From Ipomoea triloba (taxonomy: Eukaryota > Streptophyta > Magnoliopsida > Solanales > Convolvulaceae): a DNA stretch of 64,000 nt. The notes beneath the pieces were generated by a model that saw nothing but the letters and a program-made list of their open reading frames with translations, was not told where the DNA came from and ran no database searches. Shown piece after piece: positions 23,676 through 33,517 of this stretch (position 1 is the first letter of the stretch; each line of letters starts with the position of its first letter). A program made the position numbers and the translations under genes. Location of the stretch: assembly GCF_003576645.1 (NCBI RefSeq), contig NC_044920.1, positions 3,835,085 to 3,899,084 of the forward strand, given 5' to 3'.

Positions 23676-23859
23676 TTATAGGAGAAGTGATGATGAACTA
23701 CCTCTTCATATATGATACTGCTGGTTTCATCTTCAGAAATAGCCTGTAGAAAATATGATCAAAAAAGAGAGCAAAAGATGGTGAGTGAGTGGGGGTGGGG
23801 AAAAAAGATGAGGAAGTGTAAATTAATTCATTTGGGCTGATCATGAAAACATGTACCAT
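17404..23859 (-). CDS. Monoacylglycerol-lipase-like alpha/beta hydrolase, 8 exons, 326 aa
   Basis: Reconstructed from GT-AG junctions, coding order: 23859-23857 (ATG only), 23743-23702, 23504-23378, 23260-23114, 21765-21635, 21018-20881, 18894-18796, 17697-17404. They total 981 bases with the frame kept throughout. Features in order: RGMKLFTCRWVP, the oxyanion-loop motif HGYAMECS, DYEGHGKSEG, the nucleophile elbow GESMGG (catalytic Ser), the MKPPAIVLSVLKKCSKIIP cap helix, NPLCYKGRPRL, HGEEDIVTDP (catalytic Asp) and GMWHSL (catalytic His). All three triad residues are present. The order and length match plant MAGL (lysophospholipase 2-like) proteins, which cleave monoacylglycerols or acyl esters; caffeoylshikimate esterase is a related member, but this sequence looks more like the other MAGLs. 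No signal peptide. Introns 4 and 7 hold foldback elements and intron 2 a GA microsatellite. The substrate cannot be fixed from sequence. Confidence 0.9.
17779..18554. mobile_element. Degenerate foldback element inside hydrolase intron 7
   Basis: The left arm (caaaattgttaaataaac onward) and right arm (ending ggcttatttgacaatttt) are imperfect inverted repeats of roughly 100-150 bp. The interior consists of short GAAGAAGGCGAC-type units in both orientations. More diverged than the other foldbacks. Confidence 0.6.
18996..20870. other. Hydrolase intron 6, remainder
   Basis: AT-rich intron of the minus-strand hydrolase. Bases 19375-19515 contain half of a foldback-like pattern (repeated ctctcaaact and cccaattaaa-type tracts) without a clear partner. 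Bases 20155-20175 are a GC-rich patch like that in the 12486-13497 MITE. No exon seen. Confidence 0.4.
21993..22443. mobile_element. Mutator-like MITE in hydrolase intron 4, with 9 bp target duplication
   Basis: Inverted arms: ACTTGTGTGAGACCGTCTCA at the left and its complement cggtctcacacaagt at the right, continuing through gggacgggtcgg and ccgacccgtc. Perfect 9 bp duplication CATAGGTAA at 21984-21992 and 22444-22452. The interior is repetitive (tgtcatacttata, gtaatactttt) and non-coding. Confidence 0.82.
22860..23085 (+). repeat. Degenerate about 20 bp tandem array (atgtgcactcaaaggcata)
   Basis: Around ten loose units with gtgcac/tgcactcaaa cores, in hydrolase intron 4 close to exon 4. 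Similar in style to the arrays near 10040, 10990 and 31500. Confidence 0.6.
23622..23669 (+). repeat. (GA)n microsatellite in hydrolase intron 2
   Basis: About 24 GA units between exons 2 and 3 of the hydrolase gene; on the transcribed strand it reads as a CT run. Confidence 0.95.
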
Positions 23860-24012
23860 GAGAATTGAAGGGTGTGTACTCTGTGTAGACACTGAGATTT
23901 CAAGAGATTTAAGATTGTGTGAGAGAGAGAGGGGGCTGGGTGGGGGAGAGAGACATACAATGGTTTGAGACTTTGATTGTGTTTATATATACATTCGAGA
24001 ACTAATCCTTAA

Positions 24013-24198
24013 GGGCTCGTTTGGTTCGCGGAAAATATTTGAAGGGAAGTGGAAGTGAAATTCCGTGGAAAAGTAGTTATCAGGAAGATAAATTTTGTTG
24101 TTTGGTTGGTGGAAAAGAAGTTGCTGGGAAAATAAATTCTGTTGTTTGGTTAGGTTTAGAATGGTAAGGAATAATGTGTATAAAGACCTAAATGCCCC

Positions 24199-24253
<55 letters not shown>

Positions 24254-24269
24254 ACTAAACCCATAAACC

Positions 24270-24303
<34 letters not shown>

Positions 24304-24938
24304 GCCTACCAAAGTCCAAAGTGATGACCCATTTGCCATTTGTAACCCATCAGCCCAAAGTCCCAAACCCATTGCATTTAACCCTACTCATTGTTGACTA
24401 CTGCAAAGTGCAAAAGCAGTTGAAGAAATTGGGAGAAGAAAAGCAATCGAAGAAGCCAAGCTAGAGAGGAGAAGGAAATGGGAGGATCGAAGAGCTCAAA
24501 GAAGAAGGCAACCTTGACTCAGGTTGGTTATTTTTTTCATCCATGTTTGTTTTATCCTCTCTTTAATTTGCGAAATAGATGAGAAGCGGAGGCGGCGGCG
24601 CAGGAAGTGAACTCGTGGCAGCGCAGGAAGTGAACTTGCGGCGGCAGAGGATGAGGCAGCGAGCGGAGGTCCATCAGCGAGAAGAATCAAAAGAAAGGGG
24701 TGAGGAAGAAGAAAACAACAAGGGTAAAATGGTCTTGACAAAGGAACTTTTCTTCCCAACAGAACCGGAAAACAAAATCCTAGGGTGTAGTTCGGATTTT
24801 ATTTTCCTCAAAAATGAGGAATTGAAGTTCCAACGGAAAACAAATTCCGGTGAACCAAACAAGGGGAAAGAGCAATTTCGAAACCCACTTCCCGTGGAAG
24901 TGCACTTCCTTCCTACTTCCTGCGAACCAAACATGGCC
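24013..24938. mobile_element. PIF/Harbinger-type element, 926 bp, TAA duplication
   Basis: The left end GGGCTCGTTTGGTTCGCGG and right end CTGCGAACCAAACATGGCC are inverted repeats, flanked by TAA at 24010-24012 and 24939-24941. Longer imperfect arm matches involve ggaagtggaagtg and cacttccttcc. Two (TTA)n runs lie at 24199-24252 and 24269-24302. A possible exon at 24478-24522 (starts MGGSKSSKKKATLTQ, then a GT donor) sits inside. There is no transposase. It stands directly upstream of the hydrolase gene, whose start is at 23859. Confidence 0.75.
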
Positions 24939-24999
24939 TAAAAGAATTTTTGTTTGGGGTACTACTTTATTACAATTTACAAGGTAGTATAGACTTGTG

Positions 25000-25690
25000 A
25001 CCTCTCATGTCAGACTTGTAGGCCTATAAGCTAGGCCTTAAACATATACTCACTCGGCAGGCCAACACAACCGATCGACTCAATAAAATGTAAAAAATAA
25101 ATAAATAGAGGTAAGAGTAGACACAATAATTTTAACGTGCAAACCGAAATGTGAAAACCAAGAGCCTTTTTGGGCTGTGCCAAGCCAAAATTTCACTACT
25201 TGTATAAGGATTTTGTACATATAATATGGACTCGTGAGCTCTTCTCTATAGTGAAAATGTTTCTCTCGTGAAAGAATGGAGCCCCCCTTATTGCTCTTGT
25301 TTTCTGACCCCTCTTATAGTAGCAGGGAAAAAACATGGAAATTAATGGGTTTTAAGGGGTGAATAAATGGGAAAATAAATAGGTAATCAATAGGTTTTAT
25401 GGATAATAAAGGGATAATAATTGGATAATAAATGCTCAATAATTGCGTAATAAATTGTAGGTTATGGAAGAATAGCTGAGGAGTCAACTGGTCACGTCCC
25501 GATTGCTTACTACCGAGTCCGAGTGTCACGCAAGATGCTTGCTAGGTAGTATCGACTGAGTGCCTGTGCTGGGTATCTATCACAAGTCCCTCACTTTTCG
25601 ATCTATGTCTCGCAAAGTATGGCGCAGGAAAATACATTGTCTCGTCTCAAAATCAACTTCCAGATCAAAATTTGTTGACTCCTTTTACAG
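25000..25690. other. Probable retroelement-derived sequence, unassigned
   Basis: Non-coding sequence leading into the tandem array. It has several taggtaataa/ggataataa-type repeats near 25370-25450. It may be part of a decayed LTR element together with the array, but I could not find a pair of LTRs. Confidence 0.35.
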
Positions 25691-26640
25691 GGAGGCACAG
25701 TTGACCGAGTGCCGACTCCTTTCTCAAGACTCCAACCAACCCAACCGACTACCGCCTTATGACTTCGCACCTTTTACACACTCATTTTTCAAGGAACCAC
25801 GGTTGACCGAGTGCCGACTCCTTTTCCATGACTTTGGCCAACCTAACCGACTACCGCCTTATGACTTCGCACCTTTTACACACTTCTTTTTCAAGGAGCC
25901 ACGGTTGACCGAGTGACGACTCCTTTTCCATACTCCTCTTTCAAGGAGGCATGGTTGACCGAGTATCGACTCCTTTTTCAGGACTCCGACCTACCCAACC
26001 GACCGTCACCTTATGACTTCTCGGCTTTTGCACACTTGACACTCCTTTTGCAAGGAGGCACGGTTGACTGAGTTCCGACACTTGTTTCAAGACTCTGGCT
26101 AACCCAACCGACTACCACCTTATGACTTCACACCTTTTACACACTCATTTTTCAATGAGGTACGGTTGACCGAGTGCCGACTCCTTTTCCACGACTCTGG
26201 TGGCCAACCCAACTGACTACCGCCTTATGACATTGCACCTTTTACACACTCCTTTTTCAAGGAGGCACGGTTGACCGATCGAGTGCCGACATCTTTTCCA
26301 GGACACCGGCCAACCCAACCGATTACCGCCTTATGACTTCACACCTTTTACACACTCCTTTTTCAAGGAAACACGGATGACCGAGTGCCGACTCCTTTTT
26401 CAGGACTTCGGCCAACTCAATCGACTACCGCCTTATGACTTCACACCTTCTACACACTCCTTTTTTCAAGGAGACACGGTTGACCGAGTGCTGACTCCTT
26501 TTCCAGGACTCCGGCCAATCAAACTAACCACCACCTTATGACTTCATATTTTCCATACTCCTTTTTCAAGGAGGCACGGTTGACCGAGTGCTGACTTCTT
26601 TTTCAGGACTTCGGCCAATCCAACCGAGCTCCTTAGTCTC
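25690..26640 (+). repeat. Tandem array, about 10 units of about 100 bp
   Basis: Units run gaccgagtgccgactccttt, a ccggccaacccaaccgac tract, cgccttatgacttc, caccttttacacactcc, tttttcaaggaggcacggtt and repeat. Most units are 95-110 bp with scattered changes. Arrays of this kind are known between pol and the 3' LTR of some Ty3/gypsy elements, and another such array lies beside an integrase at 58230-59110. Confidence 0.85.
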
Positions 26641-26779
26641 TAAAGAGATCGATTAATACAAGTGGTTTCCTACTTCGCCTACCTATCTCGGTCCTTCTTC
26701 TTTGGTCGCTCGATTGATGTTTCGAGTAACCACATATTACTCATCGGAGGTTTCTTAGGCTTTTGAATCAATCTCATGC

Positions 26780-27180
26780 TCATGCAGTTAGACTGCCTCA
26801 GTTACTCATTCATAAGCAATCACAGATTACTTTGTAGGATCCGGCTAAGTATCACATATCCTTAGTCGGTCCCCGGATTAGATTGCCTCACTCACTCATT
26901 CGTAAGCAATCACATATCACTTTTAGGATCCGACTAAGTATCACAAATCCTTAGCTGGTCCTTGGATTTTTGCAGTTAGACTACCTCACCCACTCATCTG
27001 TAAGTAATCACAGATTACTTTTAGGATTTGGTTAAGTATCACAGATCCTTAACCAATCCCCGGTTCTCGCAGTTTGACTGCCTCCTTTACTCATTCATAA
27101 GCAATCACAATCGCTTTTAGGATCTGGCCAGCTATCACAGACCCTTAACCAGTCCCCGGTTCTCACAGTTAGAGGGCTGG
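26780..27180 (+). repeat. Second tandem array, 4 units of about 95 bp
   Basis: Units on gcagttagactgcctcactc, then cattcgtaagcaatcacag, a ggatccggctaagtatcaca tract and a ccttagtcggtccccgg tract. Different in sequence from the adjacent array. Confidence 0.8.
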
Positions 27181-28094
27181 CTAAACCAAAACTCAGTCGT
27201 ACTAATTAGAGGGCTGGTAGACCACCCAAGTCAATCTTGGCTCGACCGACTACCTGATTAACCGGGAGTTTTGTTTTAGTACAATATATTACAATATACA
27301 TTGTACATCTAACAAACATTAGCTATGTTTCAATAATTTTGATAATTCCATTACTAAAACTACGTCGGTGTTTTCGCATTCCCTTCTTGGACCACTTAAC
27401 TTAGTTATACCAATAATTTTCGTTTTGATTGCCTCTTTTGATACGTTTGGCTGAATGCCAGATCTCCATCTTATGGTCGACATTGGTAAGTATGCTGTCC
27501 TCACTTGTATATAAGTTTTAACATAATTTGCCTTCATTTTCTCATTTCTCTAAGTTTTCCCACGCATTGGCTTTCCAAATTTGCCACCAAATTTCCATGC
27601 ACAAATTTTAAGTATGAGATTTTGAAGTAAGCATGTACCTGAGCGACTCCAAGTCTCAACTCCAAAGGATTGGTGGCCTGAACGCGAATTCTTGACTGTG
27701 GAAGTAAAACCTTGCGACCTTAATGTCAATCTTCGAGAAAATTTATAGTGATCCTTCCCCTCTTTCAGGACGATTATCACCCGTATTTCAAGACAATTTT
27801 CACCCATATTTCAGGGTGCACCCATTTTTCAAGGCGATTATGGGTGACTATATTTCTACAGTCGACTGCATGACTTGTTCAGTCAACTTCCTCAGTCTAG
27901 TTGCACACCGGTAGTCTAGTCGTTCACTTTGTTACTGGCTCGACACACTGCGGGTAGTCTCTCTCTTCTTTTTTTTTTTTCTTTTTTTTTTTGGTTTTCA
28001 CGCTTTTGGGATGACAACCTTTCCCAAATAGTGGCCACGTACTTAAGATTTTCCAAAACCTTTCTCCTTCCCTTTAAATGTTCCTGCAACGCAA
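27181..28094. other. Unassigned spacer, possibly repeat-derived
   Basis: Contains short open frames on both strands (27319-27537 and 27550-27807 minus) that match no family I recognise. A T-rich tract lies at 27965-27995. No confident gene. Confidence 0.35.
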
Positions 28095-28190
28095 TCTATA
28101 CGATTAATAAAAACAAAATTCTCTATTTTAACTTTCCGTCCAAAACACTCCTATACTATTAAGGTTTACGTAATATTGTAAAATATGGTA
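28095..28190 (+). repeat. Extra Helitron 5' end
   Basis: TCTATACGATTAATAAAA, then a tttaactttccgtccaaaac tract and ctatactattaag closely match the 5' end at 28348. The preceding bases (cctgcaacgcaa) are also shared, so the copied segment begins before the Helitron tip. Confidence 0.65.
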
Positions 28191-28347
28191 ATAAAATTTA
28201 TATTCATACTACAATTGCAAATTAAAATGTGGTAAAAGAATTCCAAATAAAATATATTCTTTTTTTTTTACTTTCAATTCGTAATACAATTCTAGATTAA
28301 AATTACTAATTGTTATAATACAGTACATATACTTCCCTGCAACGCAA

Positions 28348-28990
28348 TCTATACTATTAATAAAAAAAAAATCCTCCATTTTAACTTCTCGCCCAAAACA
28401 CCACTATACTATTAAAGTTTTCGTAATATGGTAAAGATATTCGTGGTCAAAAATCTTAACGGAAGACTATTTGTGGTAAAAAATGAAAGTCAGAGGACCA
28501 TTTGTGGTCAAATTGAAAGTCGGGGACTAAAAGGAGTACTAGCCTAATAGTCAGAGGACCATTTGTGGTATTAACTCTTTAATTAACTATTACTTAACTA
28601 ATAATTAACTATGAGCTTTCAATTTTTTAGTGAACAAATCCAGTTTTGAATTTTTCAGTTTGAGAAACCAGACTAGGATTTTTCAAATTGAGAAATATAG
28701 ACATGGATTCAATTATTTGATAACTCGTGCATGTGTTCTCAAATTGGGAAAAAATGATAGAAAAATTAATAGGGTATACACGCATCCGTGTTACGAAGAC
28801 TGGACCAAATTCAGACTATAGGATTTCTCAAATTGAAAAACGCATATCTTAAATTATCTGAGAGATATTTCAAATTTAAAAAGATTAGAGTTTATCAAAT
28901 TCAGACACCAAGAGTAGGAGAACCAAAATGACCAAATGAAATAGGGAACCAAATGATTTTTTTTTTTTAAATCTATTCTTCCCGCCTCTC

Positions 28991-29036
<46 letters not shown>

Positions 29037-30113
29037 GTTTTAAGGCTATCTAATTTTGGGCAGCAATGTTTATATTTTTTTTTCTAGGAAATTATAGAAA
29101 GTGTTGCCTTGAGTTATATTCATCTTGAATACAATATGTAATTAAAAATTGTAGAATAAAAATGATTAAGTAATAAATATCTAATTAGCTATAAAATGAA
29201 ATGTTTATAACTGAATGTGTCATTTTGTATTTAGAATATCTAATTATCTAATTAATATATCTGATTTAACTCGGACATTTTATTTTTTAAGAAAATGTGT
29301 CATTGTGTAATCAGAATAATACACAAGAATCGTTGCTCCAACCAAATAGGTTGTTCGATAATGCTCAGTCACTGCTAGAACCAGCTATTGGTGCACCAAC
29401 ATTATTTAGTTCAACTAATCTCAGTTTAATTGTAAGCAAATTTGTTATCTCAATAGCGTACCTAACTATTTTATTTAAATAAAATACAATTTGTAATTTT
29501 TCTTCCTCAAGTATAAATAATAATTGCAATGGCTGGTAGTGAAGCATTATACAATGGATTTATGGTTTGCTATCCAAGAACACCTATTAATATGCCTAGG
29601 AATGGTAATACAACTCAAATTTAAATTATTTGTAATAACCTTTACATTTTAGTATATACAAATTTTGATTTATTTGTTGTTTTAAATTATTGATTTACTC
29701 CAATTAATGTGTTAATCATTATGTACTTATTTGATTTTATTATTTTTCAAAAATATTGCAATGGTTAGCAAACCAAATAATATATATGCAATTAATATAT
29801 AAGATTTAATATTACAAATAGGAGATGCATTTATAGTTGTGTATTTAAAATACAAATCATTCTATGAGAATCATATCGTCTAAATACTGATCATTTTATG
29901 ATTTTTGAGAAAATGAGTCAGTATTGCAAATAACTGTTGGTTCTGCAACATTTAATTCTGTTCATTCGAAATTTAATGGTGAACAAATTTATTTTTCTAA
30001 TAGCCTATACGCGCCTATTTTCTTTTGTATAAAATGCAGTCATAAATTTTGTTTCATTCCTCAATGCAGTTATAAAAAATTCATTCCGTGCATCGCACAT
30101 GATGAAATACTAG
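28348..30113 (+). mobile_element. Non-autonomous Helitron
   Basis: The 5' end TCTATACTATTAATAAAA follows an A at 28347. The 3' end has a hairpin with a perfect GTGC/GCAC stem (CGTGCATCGCAC at 30087-30098) followed about 12 bases later by CTAG and a T at 30114. This is the standard Helitron A^T insertion with a subterminal hairpin. About 1.77 kb, AT-rich, no Rep/helicase. A second copy of the 5' end (about 85 bp, starting at 28095) lies about 250 bp upstream. Confidence 0.75.
28997..29034 (+). repeat. (TG)n microsatellite
   Basis: About 19 TG dinucleotides within the Helitron body. Confidence 0.95.
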
Positions 30114-30114
30114 T

Positions 30115-30838
30115 ATAAGTAATATGAAAATAATTCATTTATGATATTTCCTAAATTGTATCTTTTTTTTTTTTTTTCAAAATATAGGATTTTCACATGT
30201 ATAAGTATAACTTTGATGGCTTATAAATACTATTTTAAAAGTCACCAAAAACATAAATACTATTTTAAAATTATTTTTATTGATAAATATTTTTATTTTT
30301 ATTTAATAATTTTAATAAAGTTTAATATTGAGTTCAAATCTTCGTGAATTGGATATAAAAATGCTTTGTTTTTATTCACTCGCATGTTTCGAACTCTCAA
30401 CGTTATTCACTCGATTAAAAGATTCATGACAATATTATTTCAATTAAAATATTTTTTATGAATCATTCCAATTTCATGTCAAGAGTTTCAAACTAATCAA
30501 TTTAATTTTAGCATATATATATTTTTTTGAATACAATTTTAGCATATATTTAGATGCATGTACATCACCTTGTATGCACGGTAATGTTTACAAACTAGAC
30601 ATGTACTTGTGTAAAATTATTGTGTTGACCGTGGTCCACAGAGCTCTGTAGATCACAGTCCAAAACACGTCACGTCGTTTTGATGTTAAACAAATTAAAA
30701 ATCGTTGTTTTACGCGCGTGTTAGAATAGTGAATATTTTGGATAGAGACGGAGTCATTGTGGGGTAGTGGCCAGTGGGGGCAGCTGTCCCCTCTTCCACC
30801 CTACCCCTTTATATATATGTATACATACATACATACAT

Positions 30839-30873
<35 letters not shown>

Positions 30874-31480
30874 CAGCATTAAATTTAATATAAAACCTAT
30901 ATTTATATTTAAATTATTAATAGTTTGAATAGCTTAATTGGTTGAACTCCAACCCTTTTAAAAAGCTTATGTAATTGGTTTAAATCTCATTAACAACACT
31001 TGTCCTTATCTTTCTCTTGCTTATTTTATCTCTTTCATTCTTTAACAAGATAAATTAAATATTTTTAATCTACATTTTATGAAATATTTAATTAACAAAT
31101 TAAATGTTCTTTTAGTCTACTATTTATGAATCATTTCGTTAATGTACTATATAAGTTTAAATTATACTTTATTATATTCGAATTAATTTGGAAAAAAACG
31201 TAAAGTTGATCTAACTAAAAGAAATTAAATTTAAAAAGTATTTATGAATATAATGTTATTCAAATTATTTTTATCTAATTGATTATGTTTCATATTTTGT
31301 CATAAATATTTTTAAATTTTCACCCACTCAAGTATATTTTTTTGCTCCGACACTAACTATTATATAATTTATCAAAAACATTCTATTGTAATTTATAATG
31401 TATTTTGTATTTTAACCTTATTATGTCTGTATGATATTTTGTCATCGACTTTTCTAACGTCATTTAATCTTCGCCCCACT
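30115..31480. other. AT-rich intergenic sequence
   Basis: Holds a compound microsatellite at 30816-30872 (catacata, then ac, then at units). A tRNA-like stretch (tagcttaattggttgaactcc and a weak B box) near 30927-30990 may be an old SINE. A short inverted gtggtccacagagctctgtagatcac motif lies at about 30630-30660. No gene seen. Confidence 0.45.
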
Positions 31481-31489
31481 CAGATGATT

Positions 31490-31775
31490 TTCTAGATATG
31501 TCCCTGTTTTAGGATAAGATAATGTAGTTTATGAGTTAGAAATAATGTACTTTATGTGTTAGAATAATGTACTTTATATGTGTTAGAACTTAGAATAATG
31601 AAATTTCTGGGGTAAAATAATGTATTTTATGAGTTAGACTAATGTACTTTATGTGTTAGAATAATGTTCTTTATGAGTTAGAATAATATATAATGTACTT
31701 CATGCGTTAGAATAATAAAAATTTTAGAATAAAAATAATATATTATGTTAGAATAATATACTTTATGTGTTTTTA
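31490..31775 (+). repeat. Degenerate tandem array on gttagaataatgtactttat
   Basis: About ten imperfect units of 20-25 bp, such as tgtactttatgtgttagaat and tgtactttatgagtt variants. Confidence 0.75.
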
Positions 31776-32100
31776 GATCGTAATCCACACAACAATGCGG
31801 ACATCGATACACACAATATTAATGATTGATGTACTTTGTGCAGCCATACTAAAACATACATTGTCTAACTACAATACTTAAACCATGACTTACAACTTTT
31901 GATATGAGATCTCATACAGATTTTTTTTTTGTTAGGCCACGAGGTGTCCTGAGCAGGCCTAATTGTATGAGACACCTTTAAATTTGTACCATACTCAGAC
32001 TGATCCTTGTTCACACCGGCCCGGCCCAATTAAGGGGCAAAGTGCTGACTAGATTTATTTTTTCTATATAAATCATTCATTGGATTAACATAATGAAAAT

Positions 32101-32341
32101 GAGCCCTCATAGGCTAACTCACTAGTTCAGTAGGCAGTATTTGGAAGAAGAGACTAAAGTTCGAACCTTAGTAGCTGTAGTGTGGGATTATGCCTAAAGT
32201 TGAAAGATCCCTTGTGCGCACCGGCATTTGACCATGTCTGCTGAGTCATTGAGTCACCGTGATATACATCCTCCTAAATGCTCTGTTAGGTCAGTGTGTG
32301 AAGGGCCCTTGGTGTTGGGGATTCAACCTTTTAGGAGAATA
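32101..32341 (+). mobile_element. tRNA-derived SINE with a perfect 14 bp target duplication
   Basis: The body begins GAGCCCTCATAGGCTAACTC, with A-box-like tagttcagtaggcag and B-box-like aagttcgaaccttag, and ends ggattcaaccttttaggag plus a short A-rich tail. It is flanked by AACATAATGAAAAT at 32087-32100 and 32342-32355, identical over 14 bases, the mark of target-primed retroposition. A relative lies at 43265-43396. Confidence 0.85.
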
Positions 32342-32377
32342 AACATAATGAAAATTAAATGAGCATGTTTGGTAGTA

Positions 32378-32673
32378 GGGTGTGTTTGGTTCACACATGG
32401 AAATCAGAATCAGTATGGGTATCAAATACTTGGTAAGGGTAATGAGTTTTGATGAAAGTATTTTGCATGTTTGGTAGTAGGGTGGAATGAGAATGATTAT
32501 TAATAGTTGGGAAAGAAAGGAGGAAGGGAAATAAAACCCTTATTTAATAAGAGTATGAGTTTTTCAATTAATGGGGTATAAACCAAGTAGTATTCTAAAA
32601 ACCTGTCAACTAAAAAATAACAATCACTTTAATACCTATACCTTATACCAAAACCGGTCAACCAAACACACCC
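32378..32673. mobile_element. PIF/Harbinger-type MITE, 296 bp
   Basis: Ends GGGTGTGTTTGGTT and AACCAAACACACCC are perfect inverted repeats. Flanking triplets GTA and TTA differ by one base, so the duplication has decayed. Confidence 0.7.
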
Positions 32674-32728
32674 TTAATTTCGCATTAGTATATACAATGT
32701 TTTAATTCCGCTTGCTAATCTCCATTTA

Positions 32729-33297
32729 GGGTGTGTTTGGAAAGCTGGAAAATGATTTCTAGAAAATGAGTAATTTTTCAGAAAACATTTTCCTTTCTTG
32801 TATTTGGCGGTAAAGTAGAAAACTGTCTTTTGAGTGTTTGGTTCATTTTCCAGAAAATAGACATGAAAATGAACATAATTGTATAATTGAACATTTTAAT
32901 TAATTTATTTAAATATAACAACATTTATAACAAATATACTATTCAAAAAAATCACAACAAAAAAAAATATATTTTTTAAAAAAGTAAAATATGCCGGACT
33001 GGTTTCACAGAAACCAGTCGGCCAGACTAGTTTCCAAACCAGCCGACCAGACTGGTTTTGCCGTCGGTGGGCGATGGATTTGTGTTAGGAGGCGGAAGGA
33101 GCCGAATGGGAAGAAAGAAGCAATCCAGAAAATGACTTCCCAAAAAAAAAAGAGAAGTCATTTTTCACAAAATGGGGCTCATTTTTCATTGACCAAAATA
33201 CTATTTTTCATTGACTCTATTTTCCCCCTCCTTTCCAAACACCAAAAACCCAGAAAATGATTTCCAGAAATCATTTTCCAAGTTTCCAAACACACCC
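32729..33297. mobile_element. PIF/Harbinger-type MITE, 569 bp, TTA duplication
   Basis: The left end GGGTGTGTTTGGAAAGCTGG and the right end, inverted, share further arm matches (gaaaatgatttctagaaaatg). TTA stands on both sides (32726-32728, 33298-33300). The right end is only about 220 bp before the ribosomal protein L35 start codon, so the element sits in that promoter region. Confidence 0.8.
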
Positions 33298-33404
33298 TTA
33301 ATTATCCTTCTTTCAAATAAGTTTTTGTTGTGTGATCATTGGGCTTTTTGCTTAGTATGTGAAAAGTTCGAGCCCATTTATAATATCCAGTCCAATTAAT
33401 GTCA

Positions 33405-33517
33405 TTGGCCCAAACTATATAACTAGGACTCGTCGGTATAAAATGAAAAACCCTAATCCCTTCACACTGTAACAGCATTCAAGCTAGGGTTTTCGGAATT
33501 CTAAGGAAGCAGCGGCC
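33405..33517 (+). promoter_or_regulatory. Core promoter of the ribosomal protein L35 gene: site II and telo-box motifs
   Basis: TTGGCCCAAAC at 33405-33415 contains a site II (GGCCCA) element. AAACCCTAA at 33448-33456 is a telo-box, and a second one lies inverted at 33484-33492 (ctagggttt). Site II plus telo-box is the usual pair in plant ribosomal protein promoters and links them to cell growth. A TATA-like ggtataaaa sits between them at about 33435. Confidence 0.75.

Noticed and set aside
23983..24397. Frames with isoleucine runs near the hydrolase promoter
   Set aside because: Translated TTA/ATA microsatellites within the Harbinger-type element.
25690..27180. CRISPR-like array
   Set aside because: Units are about 100 bp head-to-tail without unique spacers, in a plant nuclear context.
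32101..32341. Functional tRNA gene
   Set aside because: A and B boxes are present but no cloverleaf stems form, and the 14 bp flanking duplication marks it as a SINE.
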